Assembly (NCBI RefSeq): GCF_009176725.1
Contig: NZ_AP020337.1
Coordinates: 5,444,001 to 5,508,000 of the forward strand
DNA from: Pseudomonas sp. KUIN-1
GTDB lineage: Bacteria > Pseudomonadota > Gammaproteobacteria > Pseudomonadales > Pseudomonadaceae
Reading direction: 5' to 3'
DNA length: 64,000 bases
Below are positions 54,921 through 63,769 of the stretch, piece after piece. Position numbers and translations under genes: made by a program. The stretch's first letter is position 1. Each line of letters starts with the position of its first letter. The notes beneath the pieces are model-generated. The model did not search any database. It was not told the origin of the DNA and was given only the letters and a program-made list of their open reading frames with translations.

Positions 54921-54984
54921 AAAAATAAGAAGCGCGTTTTCACTGCCTGTCGGACAGTCTGAATCCGTCCAGCCATCACTTTGC

Positions 54985-55260
54985 GGCAAGGCACAGATCT
55001 GTGACGCGGAGCGTCACGCAAGGCATTCCCACGCTGGAGCGTGCGGAACGATAGGATCTACAACTATCGTGCCCATGCTCCGCGTGGGTATGCCGTTCTG
55101 GACGCTCCGCGTCCTCCCTTGAGCAGGTGGCGCGGCTTGGATCTGTGACGCGCAGAGCGTCACGACAGGCATTCCCACGCTGGAGCGTGAGGAACGATGA
55201 CCTCAACTATCGTGCGACGCTCCGCGTCGCATGCCGTTCTGGACGCTCTGCGTCCGCTCT
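54985..55260. repeat. Satellite units between betI and the DUF3482 GTPase gene
   Basis: About two units of the palindromic satellite: CAGATCTGTGACGCGGAGCG, CCCACGCTGGAGCGTG, CCATGCTCCGCGTGGG and GACGCTCCGCGTCC recur in the order seen in the 45-kb array. Together with the betI promoter they fill the 445-bp gap, so no gene is expected here. Confidence 0.8.
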
Positions 55261-55276
55261 TCAGAGCCGCAAGGGC

Positions 55277-56665
55277 TCAATCCTGCAACACCACATCCGC
55301 CAGCTCATCGATTGCTTCCTGCCTCTCGCCCTGATTTGGCTTCGGATGTGGGTTGAGCGTCGACCACTGCGGGTGGGCGCGGGCTCGGGAGAGGGGTTCG
55401 GGGATTTTGCCTTTGCGCCAGGTCTTGTCCTGCGGCGTGGTCAGTTCGATGCTGTGCAGCGCAGCATGGCCTCTGATACCCAGCGCCAGCAGCAAGTGAC
55501 GCTGACGCAGGGCAAGCAGGCGCAGTACCGCATCGTCGACGGTCAGCTCTCTGCGCCCCTTGAGCTTGCCGAGCAACCGGCCGCCGTAGCTGCGCGCGGT
55601 GGATAACGCACCACCGGCAATCGCCCCGACAAGCGCCGCCGCACCCAGCGTCACGCCGCCAACCATCAGATCGACCCCTGCCCCGGCCGCCGCGCCAGCC
55701 GCCACGCCGCCGCCAACGCGCACGCCCATCAACTTCAGGGTTTCCGGGTTGAACAGGTCATCGCCCCAACGGCCGTCCATCAACGGCAAATCGCTGCTGG
55801 ACACATCATCCTTGCGAAACGCATACAGCTTGAGCAGCGCCTCGACACACTGTTGCTCGCGCTGCCGAACCGCCTTGCGCAGCGCTTCCACGGCCTGCTG
55901 CTCCTGGTCGGCGGTGGTTTCGACACTGCGTCGGCACGCTGCGCAATCAATCAGCAGCTCGGCGATCAGGCGAGCAGCGCTGTGGCGTTTGGCCGAGCGC
56001 TGTTTTTCCTGATCATCAATCAGCCGTTCAAGCCGCGGCCGCGCGCTTTCCAGCAACAGCGCCAGGCTTTCATACAGACGACGACCGCCGTCTTCCGGGG
56101 GCGCTACGCTGTCGAAACGTACCAGCGCATGCAGGCCCAAGCGGGAAAGCGCTTCGCGCCATTCCGGCACGCGGTGCTGCTGCGCACTGACGAAATTCAG
56201 CACCGGCAGCAGCGGCTTGCCACAGCTCGCCAATACCGCCAGCTCGTCACGGTATTTGGCCAGCACCGGCTCACGTGCATCGATCACATACAGACCTGCG
56301 TCCGAGTCGAGCAACTGGCGCATGACCTTGGCCTCTTGCTCAAAACGCTGGCGTGCCTCGCTGCCCTCCAGAAAACGCGCCAGTCGTGCCGGCCCGTCCA
56401 GACGCTCGCCGGGGCGGTCCAGGCGCTCCAGATAATCGAGCAGCGCAATGGCGTCTTCCAGACCCGGCGTGTCGTACAGCTCGACCACGGCCTGACCGTC
56501 CACAGAAAGGCGCGCGCCCTCGACATGGCGAGTCGTACTGGGACGATGGGACACTTCGCCGAAGCTGACATCACCGGTCAACGTACGCAGCAGCGAGGTC
56601 TTGCCGACATTGGTATGACCGACCACCGCCAGCTTGATCGCACGAGTGCCGTCTGCTTCAGTCAT
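55277..56665 (-). CDS. Era-like GTPase with DUF3482 domain
   Basis: 462 residues. N-terminal GTPase: G1 is VVGHTNVGKTSLL, G3 is LYDTPGLED, then LPVLNFVSA in the G4 region, a departure from the canonical NKxD. The C-terminal DUF3482 region has Gly/Ala-rich helices (VGGGVAAGAAAGAGVDLMVG, GAIAGGAL) that may associate with membranes. Its start lies inside the DUF2868 gene (8-bp overlap), an arrangement conserved in Pseudomonas. Role unknown. Confidence 0.82.
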   Translation of the reverse strand: MTEADGTRAIKLAVVGHTNVGKTSLLRTLTGDVSFGEVSHRPSTTRHVEGARLSVDGQAVVELYDTPGLEDAIALLDYLERLDRPGERLDGPARLARFLEGSEARQRFEQEAKVMRQLLDSDAGLYVIDAREPVLAKYRDELAVLASCGKPLLPVLNFVSAQQHRVPEWREALSRLGLHALVRFDSVAPPEDGGRRLYESLALLLESARPRLERLIDDQEKQRSAKRHSAARLIAELLIDCAACRRSVETTADQEQQAVEALRKAVRQREQQCVEALLKLYAFRKDDVSSSDLPLMDGRWGDDLFNPETLKLMGVRVGGGVAAGAAAGAGVDLMVGGVTLGAAALVGAIAGGALSTARSYGGRLLGKLKGRRELTVDDAVLRLLALRQRHLLLALGIRGHAALHSIELTTPQDKTWRKGKIPEPLSRARAHPQWSTLNPHPKPNQGERQEAIDELADVVLQD

Positions 56666-58037
56666 GGCCTGTCTCCAGCCAGTTCAAGGGCACAGTGTCG
56701 GCGTGCGGCAACTGCAATTGATCCAGCGCGACGTGCCAGTCGCCGAGGCGCTCAGGGTCAAGCCTCTGCCCGGCAGGCGCGGGCAACAGCCAGATGCGCG
56801 TTGCTCCGGCGCAGCGTGCCAGTTCGGCGATCAACGCCAGACTGCCACGGTCCGGCGAGCGGCGCGGGTCGCAGGCGATCAGCATGCGCGCAGGCGGATA
56901 CTGGGTCAGTTGCTCCAGCAGTTTGTGGCGCGACTCACGGCTGTCGAGAATGCCTGCATCGGCCACACCCGACGGCAGCGCTGGCGGCCAGACCTGCTGA
57001 TCATCCAGCTCGATGGCCACTAACAAGGCGCCATTGCTTTCGGTTGCCCCTGCGCCGGACTGCACCTGATGCAGTGCAGCAGGTTCGGCATCGTTGACAC
57101 CCAGGCGCTCGCTGCTGGGCATCAGGCGCTCACGCAATTCAAGGTATTCGGGCAAATCCAGATCAAGGCGCAGCGCTGCCCTGCCCTGCTTCCAGCGCCA
57201 CAGGCAGAACCCGGCCAGCAACAGACGCGGCACGATGCCGTACACCAGCAACACACCCACCAGCCAGGCCGCCCAGGCCTGACGCGCATTCTCGATACTC
57301 AACGCGCCATTGCCGCTGGCACGAATCATGGTTTCATCCGGCACGCTGAACCCCAGCCATGCCGGGACGGTACTGAGCGTCTGGGTAAGGCTGACAAACG
57401 TGTCGCTGCTCAGAATGGTGGTTTCCCAGACAAACCCGTAACGTCGGGTCGCCATCAGCATCAGCAGCAACAGCAGCGCAGTGAGTAACGCCAGCAGCCA
57501 CAGGCTGTGAACCACCAGCCCGAGCGCCCAGCGATTCAGGCGCTGGCGTTGCAGCAGCAAAACCAGCGCGGGGGCGAGTTGTGCGGCCTGGGCGTCACGG
57601 GCGAGCTTTTCGCTCAGCCACAGCCATAATCGGCCCAGCCCGGTATTACTGCGCCCGGCGAAGATCAGGCCCAGCGCCCAGGTCAGCAACAGCACAAGGT
57701 TCAGCCCAAGCAGGCTGCCCAGCGCCCAGAACACATTGACCGGTGCCTGCCCGTCGCCCATTGCGGCGAACGCCAGGCCCGCGCCACTGATGACCGCGAG
57801 CACCGCCAGCGCAATCAACGCCAGCCGTGCGCCCTGCTTCCAGTGATGCAGCGCGCCAAGCATGCCGTCGCGCTGCGCAAGGCCGAGGGCACGGTGGGTA
57901 ATGCGCGCAGTCAGGTCGCCTCCGGCAGCGCGGGCACGGCGATTGGCTTCCAGATCATCCAGCACGCCAGCCTGCTGTTCACGCAGGCGCACGGCTTCGG
58001 TCAGCCAGAGGGTATCGAGGGGGGTCAGTGCAGTCAC
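56658..58037 (-). CDS. DUF2868 membrane protein
   Basis: 459 residues with about four to five membrane helices between residues 85 and 300 (ALIALAVLAVISGAGLAF, LVVHSLWLLALLTALLLLL and others) and soluble ends. The N-terminus is LDTLWLTEAVRLREQQAGVL. It pairs with the GTPase gene. The family has no assigned function. Divergent from folA. Confidence 0.8.
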   Translation of the reverse strand: MTALTPLDTLWLTEAVRLREQQAGVLDDLEANRRARAAGGDLTARITHRALGLAQRDGMLGALHHWKQGARLALIALAVLAVISGAGLAFAAMGDGQAPVNVFWALGSLLGLNLVLLLTWALGLIFAGRSNTGLGRLWLWLSEKLARDAQAAQLAPALVLLLQRQRLNRWALGLVVHSLWLLALLTALLLLLMLMATRRYGFVWETTILSSDTFVSLTQTLSTVPAWLGFSVPDETMIRASGNGALSIENARQAWAAWLVGVLLVYGIVPRLLLAGFCLWRWKQGRAALRLDLDLPEYLELRERLMPSSERLGVNDAEPAALHQVQSGAGATESNGALLVAIELDDQQVWPPALPSGVADAGILDSRESRHKLLEQLTQYPPARMLIACDPRRSPDRGSLALIAELARCAGATRIWLLPAPAGQRLDPERLGDWHVALDQLQLPHADTVPLNWLETGHD

Positions 58038-58146
58038 ACAGTGTCTCTTGATTGAATTCAGCGGTGAGCATAACCGCAGTCATGGGACTGAGCACGGCAC
58101 ATGTCAGTTCATTCGCCTGCCCTGCGACCTCTGATATCCTCGCGAC

Positions 58147-58659
58147 ATGAAAACTCATCTGCCCCTCAGCCTGATTGCCGCACTTGGTGAAAACCGAGTG
58201 ATTGGCGTCGACAATTCCATGCCCTGGCATTTGCCGGGGGATTTCAAATATTTCAAGGCAACGACGCTCGGCAAGCCGATCATCATGGGTCGCAAGACCT
58301 GGGATTCGTTGGGCCGCCCGCTGCCCGGACGCCTCAATCTGGTGGTCAGCCGCCAGACCGACCTGCAGCTTGAAGGCGCAGAAGTCTTCGCTTCGCTGGA
58401 CGCCGCCGTCGTGCGGGCCGAGCAGTGGGCGCAGGAACAGGGTGTCGACGAGGTGATGCTGATCGGCGGCGCGCAGCTTTACGCTCAAGGCCTCCCTCAG
58501 GCAGATCGCCTGTACCTGACTCGCGTGGCGCTGAGCCCTGACGGCGACGCGTGGTTTCCGGAATTCGATACGGCGCAGTGGGCGCTGGTATCCAACACCG
58601 AAAACGCCGCCGTCGATGACAAACCGGCTTACAACTTCGAAGTGTGGGAACGCGTCTGA
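58147..58659 (+). CDS. folA: Dihydrofolate reductase
   Basis: 170 residues. SLIAALGENRVIGVDNSMPW, then HLPGDFKYFKATTLGKPIIM and GRKTWDSLGRPLPGRLN are the DHFR core; the active-site acid is in the MPWHLPGDFKYF segment. Reduces dihydrofolate with NADPH. Monocistronic; pchP follows on the same strand after 190 bp. Confidence 0.97.
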   Translation: MKTHLPLSLIAALGENRVIGVDNSMPWHLPGDFKYFKATTLGKPIIMGRKTWDSLGRPLPGRLNLVVSRQTDLQLEGAEVFASLDAAVVRAEQWAQEQGVDEVMLIGGAQLYAQGLPQADRLYLTRVALSPDGDAWFPEFDTAQWALVSNTENAAVDDKPAYNFEVWERV

Positions 58660-58750
58660 TCAGCAATTTCTGGAGCAATTGCGGCCGCTGACGAAAAACT
58701 GCAACAAAAGTGTCGCTTTTGGTTTCACTGTCGCAAATAAAGGGGCAAAC

Positions 58751-58756
58751 GGCGTC
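58751..58756. promoter_or_regulatory. GGCGTC element upstream of pchP
   Basis: GGCGTCATTTGGCC lies 94 bp before the pchP ATG. The hexamer is the same as in the direct repeats upstream of glyA and the complement of those upstream of cbcX. pchP is a known GbdR target in P. aeruginosa, so a shared GbdR site is suggested but weakly supported. Confidence 0.25.
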
Positions 58757-58849
58757 ATTTGGCCTTTTTCGGGTCGCTGACGTACTTTTGCCTTCACAAT
58801 AATTTGTTACGGTCTGCCCCTTCGTTTTTTCGACAAGGGGAAATCGCCT

Positions 58850-59908
58850 ATGAAACTCGTGCCAAAACTGTTGGCCGCGGCCGTCTGCTTCGGGCTTGCC
58901 AGCCAGGCTATCGCGGCCACCGAACTGAAGCATTGGCCCGAGCCTGCCGCCAAGGCGCTCGACGCAATGATTGCGGCGAATGCCAACAAGGGCAATTACG
59001 CGGTCTTCGACATGGACAACACCAGCTATCGCTTCGACCTCGAAGAAGCGTTGCTGCCGTACATGGAAAACAAAGGCCTGATCACCCGCGAAACACTCGA
59101 TCCCTCGCTGAAGCTGATCCCCTTCAAAGACACCGCCGAGCACAAGGAAAGCCTGTTCAGTTACTACTATCGTCTTTGCGAAATAGACGACATGGTCTGC
59201 TACCCGTGGGTCGCGCAGGTGTTTTCCGGCTTTACGCTTCAGGAGCTCAAGGGCTACGTCGATGAGCTGATGGCGCTGAAAAAGCCGATCCCTGCGACCT
59301 ACTACGAAGGCGACACCGTCAAGCAAATCAACGTCGAGCCGCCGCGGGTATTCACCGGACAGGCCGAGCTGTACAACAAGCTGATGGAAAACGGCATCGA
59401 GGTGTATGTGATGACCGCTGCGTCCGAAGAGCTGGTACGCATGGTCGCTGCCGATCCGAAGTACGGCTACAACGTCAAACCACAGAATGTGATCGGCGTG
59501 AGCACGCTGCTCAAGGACCGCAAGACCGGCGAGCTGACCACTGCACGCAAGCAGATCACGGCGGGTAAGTATGATCCGAAAAGCAATATGGGCCTGGAGC
59601 TGACGCCTTATCTGTGGACCCCGGCGACCTGGATGGCCGGCAAGCAGGCGGCCATTCTGACCTACATCGATCAGTGGAAAAAACCGGTCCTGGTCGGCGG
59701 CGATACCCCGACCAGCGACGGCTACATGCTGTTTCACAGCGTCGATGTGAGCAAGGGCGGCGTGCACTTGTGGATCAACCGCAAGGACAAGTACATGACC
59801 CAGCTGAATGGCATGATCAAGGACAATGCCGAAGCTCAGGCCAGGGAGAAACTGCCGGTTACGGCGGACAAGAACTGGGTGATCGTCAAGCCGGACGAGA
59901 TTCAGTAA
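58850..59908 (+). CDS. pchP: Phosphorylcholine phosphatase
   Basis: 352 residues. A signal peptide (MKLVPKLLAAAVCFGLASQA) leads a HAD-fold enzyme: motif I YAVFDMDNTSYRFD, motif II YVMTAASEEL, and the acidic motif VGGDTPTSDGYML. Matches the periplasmic PchP of Pseudomonas, which releases choline from phosphorylcholine. AAGGGGA precedes the ATG. In P. aeruginosa it is induced by choline or betaine through GbdR. Together with cbc and bet genes it feeds choline into betaine. Confidence 0.88.
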   Translation: MKLVPKLLAAAVCFGLASQAIAATELKHWPEPAAKALDAMIAANANKGNYAVFDMDNTSYRFDLEEALLPYMENKGLITRETLDPSLKLIPFKDTAEHKESLFSYYYRLCEIDDMVCYPWVAQVFSGFTLQELKGYVDELMALKKPIPATYYEGDTVKQINVEPPRVFTGQAELYNKLMENGIEVYVMTAASEELVRMVAADPKYGYNVKPQNVIGVSTLLKDRKTGELTTARKQITAGKYDPKSNMGLELTPYLWTPATWMAGKQAAILTYIDQWKKPVLVGGDTPTSDGYMLFHSVDVSKGGVHLWINRKDKYMTQLNGMIKDNAEAQAREKLPVTADKNWVIVKPDEIQ

Positions 59909-59922
59909 GCGGCACAACATTG

Positions 59923-59956
59923 CGGGATTGCGGGTTGTTACCAACCCGCAATCCCG
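59923..59956. terminator. Bidirectional terminator between pchP and trmB
   Basis: A perfect 15-bp stem, CGGGATTGCGGGTTG (59923-59937) with its complement (59942-59956), and a TTAC loop. It occupies the 49 bp between the two convergent stop codons. Confidence 0.8.
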
Positions 59957-59957
59957 G

Positions 59958-60695
59958 TCAGTCGACTTTCTCGAACTTCAGATCCCAGACGCCGTGTCCG
60001 AGCTTCTCGCCACGGCGCTCGAACTTGGTGATCGGCCGTTCCGCAGGGCGCGGGACGTACTGGTTGTCTTCAGCCTGATTGCGATAACCGGGCGCCACGC
60101 TCATCACTTCCAGCATGTATTCCGCGTAAGGCCCCCAATCGGTGGCCATGTGGAACACCCCGCCGACCTTCAGCTTGCTGCGCACCAGTGCGGCGAATTC
60201 AGGCTGCACGATGCGGCGCTTGTGGTGACGACTCTTGTGCCACGGGTCCGGGAAGAACAGCATCAGGCGATCCAGGCTGTTATCCGCGACGCAGCGGTTC
60301 AGCACTTCGATGGCGTCGCAATCATAGACGCGCACATTGGTCAGCCCCTGGGTCAGGACGCCGTTGAGCAGCGCGCCTACGCCTGGAGAGTGCACCTCGA
60401 CACCGATGAAGTCGTGCTCGCGAGCCGCAGCCGCCATTTCCAGCAGCGAGTGGCCCATGCCGAAGCCGATTTCCAGCGTACGCGGCGCAGAGCGACCGAA
60501 CACCTGATCGAAATCCACCGGCGTGTCGGTCAGCGACAGGCCATACAACGGGAGGCCTTGATCGAGGCCGCGCTGCTGACCTTCGGTCATGCGGCCGGCT
60601 CGCATCACGAAACTCTTGATGCGGCGGTGCGGGCGCTCTTCGCCTTCTTCGACAGCAGGCGACTCTGGGTGCGGAACGTGCGAATCAGTCATCAA
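59958..60695 (-). CDS. trmB: tRNA (guanine-N7-)-methyltransferase
   Basis: 245 residues. SAM-binding LEIGFGMGHSLLEMA, then DCDAIEVLN and the TrmB signature LMLFFPDPWHKSRHHKRR. Methylates G46 in tRNA variable loops. Last gene of DUF423-thiS-thiG-trmB; 7 bp separate it from thiG. Confidence 0.96.
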   Translation of the reverse strand: MMTDSHVPHPESPAVEEGEERPHRRIKSFVMRAGRMTEGQQRGLDQGLPLYGLSLTDTPVDFDQVFGRSAPRTLEIGFGMGHSLLEMAAAAREHDFIGVEVHSPGVGALLNGVLTQGLTNVRVYDCDAIEVLNRCVADNSLDRLMLFFPDPWHKSRHHKRRIVQPEFAALVRSKLKVGGVFHMATDWGPYAEYMLEVMSVAPGYRNQAEDNQYVPRPAERPITKFERRGEKLGHGVWDLKFEKVD

Positions 60696-60702
60696 CGGGC
60701 TC

Positions 60703-61497
60703 TTACTTGATCAGGCCATCCAGCGGCGAAGACGCGCTGGCATAGAGTTTTCGTGGCATGCGCCCGGCGAGGTAGGCCAGACGACCGGCAATTACGGCGT
60801 GCTTCATGGCTTCAGCCATCATCACCGGCTGCTGGGCATGGGCGATGGCCGAGTTCATCAATACGGCTTCACAGCCCAGTTCCATCGCAATGGTGGCGTC
60901 TGAGGCAGTACCGACACCGGCATCGACCAGCACCGGCACTTTGGTTTCTTCAAGAATGATCTGCAGGTTGTAGGGGTTGCAGATACCCAGACCGCTGCCG
61001 ATCAGGCCGGCCAGCGGCATGATCGCGATACAGCCGATTTCGGCCAGCTGGCGGGCGATGATCGGGTCATCACTGGTGTAGACCATCACGTCGAAGCCGT
61101 CCTTGACTAGGATCTCGGCGGCCTTGAGGGTTTCGATCACATTCGGAAACAGGGTTTTCTGATCGGCCAGCACTTCGAGCTTGACCAGATTGCGGCCGTC
61201 GAGCAATTCCCGGGACAGGCGGCAGGTGCGCACGGCCTCGGTCGCATCGAAGCAGCCAGCGGTGTTCGGCAAAATGGTGTAGCGATCAGGCGGCAGCACG
61301 TCCAGCAGGTTCGGCTCGCCGGGGTTCTGGCCCAGGTTGGTGCGGCGCACGGCAACGGTGACGATCTCGGCGCCCGAGGCTTCGATGGCCAGACGGGTCT
61401 GTTCCATATCGATGTACTTGCCGGTGCCCACCAGCAGGCGCGACTCGAAAGTCCGACCGGCCAGGACGAAAGGCTTGTCGCTGCGAACATTGCTCAT
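60703..61497 (-). CDS. thiG: Thiazole synthase
   Basis: 264 residues. The Schiff-base lysine is expected in VKLEVLADQKTLFPN, and the phosphate-binding block is VDAGVGTASDATIAMELGC with VLMNSAIAHA. Builds the thiazole phosphate of thiamine from ThiS thiocarboxylate, DXP and a glycine-derived imine. Follows thiS by 51 bp. No THI box seen upstream. Confidence 0.97.
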   Translation of the reverse strand: MSNVRSDKPFVLAGRTFESRLLVGTGKYIDMEQTRLAIEASGAEIVTVAVRRTNLGQNPGEPNLLDVLPPDRYTILPNTAGCFDATEAVRTCRLSRELLDGRNLVKLEVLADQKTLFPNVIETLKAAEILVKDGFDVMVYTSDDPIIARQLAEIGCIAIMPLAGLIGSGLGICNPYNLQIILEETKVPVLVDAGVGTASDATIAMELGCEAVLMNSAIAHAQQPVMMAEAMKHAVIAGRLAYLAGRMPRKLYASASSPLDGLIK

Positions 61498-61548
61498 CGG
61501 AAATCCTCATAACGTGCAGATGGGGTTGGGCGCAGTGCGGATTGCGAA

Positions 61549-61749
61549 CTAGCCACCGCCAATGGCATGCACCACTTCGACCTGATCGCCTTCGCTCAGG
61601 ACGGTCGTCACATGCTGACTGCGCGGCACGATATCCAGGTTCAGTTCCACCGCGACCCGGCGCCCTGCAAGGTCCAGACGGGTCAGCAATGCCGCGACGG
61701 TTGCGCCATCGGGCAATTCAAAGGGTTCGCCGTTCAACTGAATGTGCAT
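61549..61749 (-). CDS. thiS: Sulfur carrier protein ThiS
   Basis: 66 residues with the beta-grasp fold (MHIQLNGEPFELPDG) and the C-terminal Gly-Gly tail (HAIGGG) that is thiocarboxylated. The ATG at 61749 gives the normal ThiS length; the longer frame to 61851 is not conserved. Donates sulfur to ThiG. Confidence 0.95.
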   Translation of the reverse strand: MHIQLNGEPFELPDGATVAALLTRLDLAGRRVAVELNLDIVPRSQHVTTVLSEGDQVEVVHAIGGG

Positions 61750-61863
61750 GCGAGAGCAGCCATCATTTTTGGGGGGCCAGCATTCTAGCCCGATCAGCCG
61801 GTATGACCAAGGCAAAGCCACGCCATTCGTCTCAAGCGCGGCCTGCTTCACGAGAGCAGACGC

Positions 61864-62244
61864 TCAAGGAGGCGAACCCAGCCTCCAGGCCGCCAGCCCG
61901 AGCATCGACCAGCCGAACAGAAAGGCCAGACCACCGAACGGCGTGATGATGCCCAGCTTGCTGAAACCGGTGAGGGTCAGGGCGTAGAGGCTGCCGGAAA
62001 ACAGCAGAATACCGACCGCGAAGGAGAATCCGGCCCAGGTGACCAGGCGTCCGGGGATGTGCGTTGCCAGTATCGCCACGCCGAGCAGGGCCAGCGCGTG
62101 AATCAGCTGATAAAGCACTCCCGTGTGGAACACCGCCAGGTACTCGGCACTCAGGCGTTCCTTGAGGCCGTGGGCGGCAAACGCGCCAAGGGCCACACCG
62201 GTAAAGCCAAAGAAGGCGGCCAGCATCAAAAAGCTACGAAGCAT
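61864..62244 (-). CDS. DUF423 membrane protein
   Basis: 126 residues, four membrane helices. The pattern LGAFAAHGLKERLSAEYLAV, then YQLIHALALL and ITPFGGLAFLFGW is typical of DUF423 (YgdD-like). Function unknown. It heads the thiS-thiG-trmB group and is divergent from mtgA. Confidence 0.88.
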   Translation of the reverse strand: MLRSFLMLAAFFGFTGVALGAFAAHGLKERLSAEYLAVFHTGVLYQLIHALALLGVAILATHIPGRLVTWAGFSFAVGILLFSGSLYALTLTGFSKLGIITPFGGLAFLFGWSMLGLAAWRLGSPP

Positions 62245-62324
62245 CAGGGACTCCAGGGAAAAATCGTCGAAAGGCGCACGGTCTGTATAATGGCCCGCTC
62301 AACGGGTTCGGCCAAGCCATCTCT

Positions 62325-63035
62325 ATGCTGCAGTCTATTCTTCGTCGCATCGTCAAAGCCCTGCTGTGGTTCGCCGCAGGCAGTGTTCTCGTGGTTCTGG
62401 TTCTGCGCTGGGTGCCGCCACCGGGCACGGCGCTGATGGTCGAGCGCAAGGTAGAATCCTGGTTCGACGGCGAGCCTATCGACCTGCAACGCGACTGGGA
62501 ACCGTTGGACAAAATCTCCGACAATCTGAAAATCGCGGTCATTGCCGGCGAAGACCAGAAATTCGCCGAGCACTGGGGTTTCGACGTCGACGCGATTCAA
62601 GCGGCCATTCTGCATAACGAGCGTGGCGGCTCGATACGCGGCGCCAGCACGCTCAGCCAGCAGGTATCGAAAAACCTGTTCCTGTGGTCCGGCCGCAGCT
62701 ACCTGCGCAAGGGACTGGAAGCCTGGTTCACCATGCTGATCGAGCTACTGTGGTCCAAGGAGCGCATCCTCGAGGTGTACCTCAACAGTGTCGAGTGGGA
62801 CGAAGGCGTATTCGGTGCCCAGGCTGCGGCGCAACACCACTTCCGCACCAACGCCAGCGCGCTTTCCGCCCAGCAGGCCAGCTACCTCGCCGCCGTCCTG
62901 CCCAACCCGCGCCAGTGGAGCGCCAGCCACCCGAGCAGCTACGTCTCGCGCCGCGCAGGCTGGATTCGGCAGCAGATGCGTCAGTTGGGTGGGGATGAGT
63001 ACCTGCAGGGGCTGAACAGCAGCCGTCGGTGGTGA
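62325..63035 (+). CDS. mtgA: Monofunctional peptidoglycan glycosyltransferase
   Basis: 236 residues. An N-terminal membrane anchor (ALLWFAAGSVLVVLVL) precedes a GT51 domain with the catalytic Glu in AGEDQKFAEHWGFD, then GGSIRGASTLSQQVSKNLFL, and the KERILEVYLNSVEW block. Polymerises lipid II glycan strands in the periplasm. rpoH is convergent downstream, past the REP array. Confidence 0.95.
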   Translation: MLQSILRRIVKALLWFAAGSVLVVLVLRWVPPPGTALMVERKVESWFDGEPIDLQRDWEPLDKISDNLKIAVIAGEDQKFAEHWGFDVDAIQAAILHNERGGSIRGASTLSQQVSKNLFLWSGRSYLRKGLEAWFTMLIELLWSKERILEVYLNSVEWDEGVFGAQAAAQHHFRTNASALSAQQASYLAAVLPNPRQWSASHPSSYVSRRAGWIRQQMRQLGGDEYLQGLNSSRRW

Positions 63036-63095
63036 TGTTTGCACTCGGTTTCAATGGCCTCTCGCTACCTACGTTCGAGCATGAGAACGGGCCTT

Positions 63096-63652
63096 TGTAG
63101 GAGCGAACTTGTTCGCGAAGGCATTGTTTCGAACAACAAATCTTCTGCGACTGTACGGGCCCTTTCGCGAACAAGTTCGCTCCTACGTTTGGGCATGAGA
63201 GCCGGATGGCTTTTGTAGGAGCGAACTTGTTCGCGAAGGCTTTGTTTCGAACAACAAATCTTCTGCGACTGTACGGGCCCTTTCGCGAACAAGTTCGCTC
63301 CTACGTTTGGGCATGGGAGCCGGATGGCTTTTGTAGGAGCGAACTTGTTCGCGAAGGCATTGTTTCCAACGCCAAATCTTCTGCGCCTGTACGGGCCCTT
63401 TCGCGAACAAGTTCGCTCCTACGTTCGGGCATGAGAACGGGCTTTTGTAGGAGCGAACTTGTTCGCGAAGGCATTGTTTCAAACGACGAATCTTTTGCGA
63501 CTGTACGGGCCCTTTCGCGAACAAGTTCGCTCCTACGTTCGGGCATGAGAACGGGCTTTTGTAGGAGCGAACTTGTTCGCGAAGGCATTGTTCCGAACGC
63601 CAAATCTTCTGCGACTGTACGGGCCCTTTCGCGAACAAGTTCGCTCCTACAA
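63096..63652. repeat. Tandem array of five REP doublets, 114-118-bp period
   Basis: TGTAGGAGCG begins units at 63096, 63214, 63332, 63446 and 63560 (steps 118, 118, 114, 114). Each unit holds a GTAGGAGCGAAC REP, a 45-bp spacer, then the inverted REP. The core is the same as next to the RAYT gene at 19.7 kb. Open frames across the array are artefacts. It lies between mtgA and rpoH. Confidence 0.9.
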
Positions 63653-63665
63653 AACTATGCAGTTA

Positions 63666-63711
63666 GTGACGCTCTGCGTCACAAAGAGGACGCAGAGCGC
63701 CGCACGATAGC
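63666..63711. repeat. Short satellite fragment upstream of the rpoH terminator
   Basis: GTGACGCTCTGCGTCAC is a palindrome of the satellite type, followed by GACGCAGAGCG and GCACGATAG. It adjoins the REP array, so both repeat families meet here. Confidence 0.6.
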
Positions 63712-63723
63712 GGATACACAAAC

Positions 63724-63754
63724 AAAAACGCCCCGATCATCTCGGGGCGTTTTT
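63724..63754. terminator. Rho-independent terminator of rpoH
   Basis: AAAAACGCCCCGA and TCGGGGCGTTTTT form a 13-bp stem with a TCATC loop and have T-runs in both directions, so it can serve rpoH (leftward) and anything read from mtgA. Confidence 0.92.
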
Positions 63755-63769
63755 CGTTGCCGGGTAGCC

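Noticed and set aside
61498..61863. TPP riboswitch upstream of thiS/thiG
   Set aside because: The thiS leader is short and lacks the conserved CUGAGA and ACCUGA elements.
63065..63638. Repetitive open frames over the REP array
   Set aside because: Translation of REP palindromes; several overlapping frames, no start signals, no family likeness.
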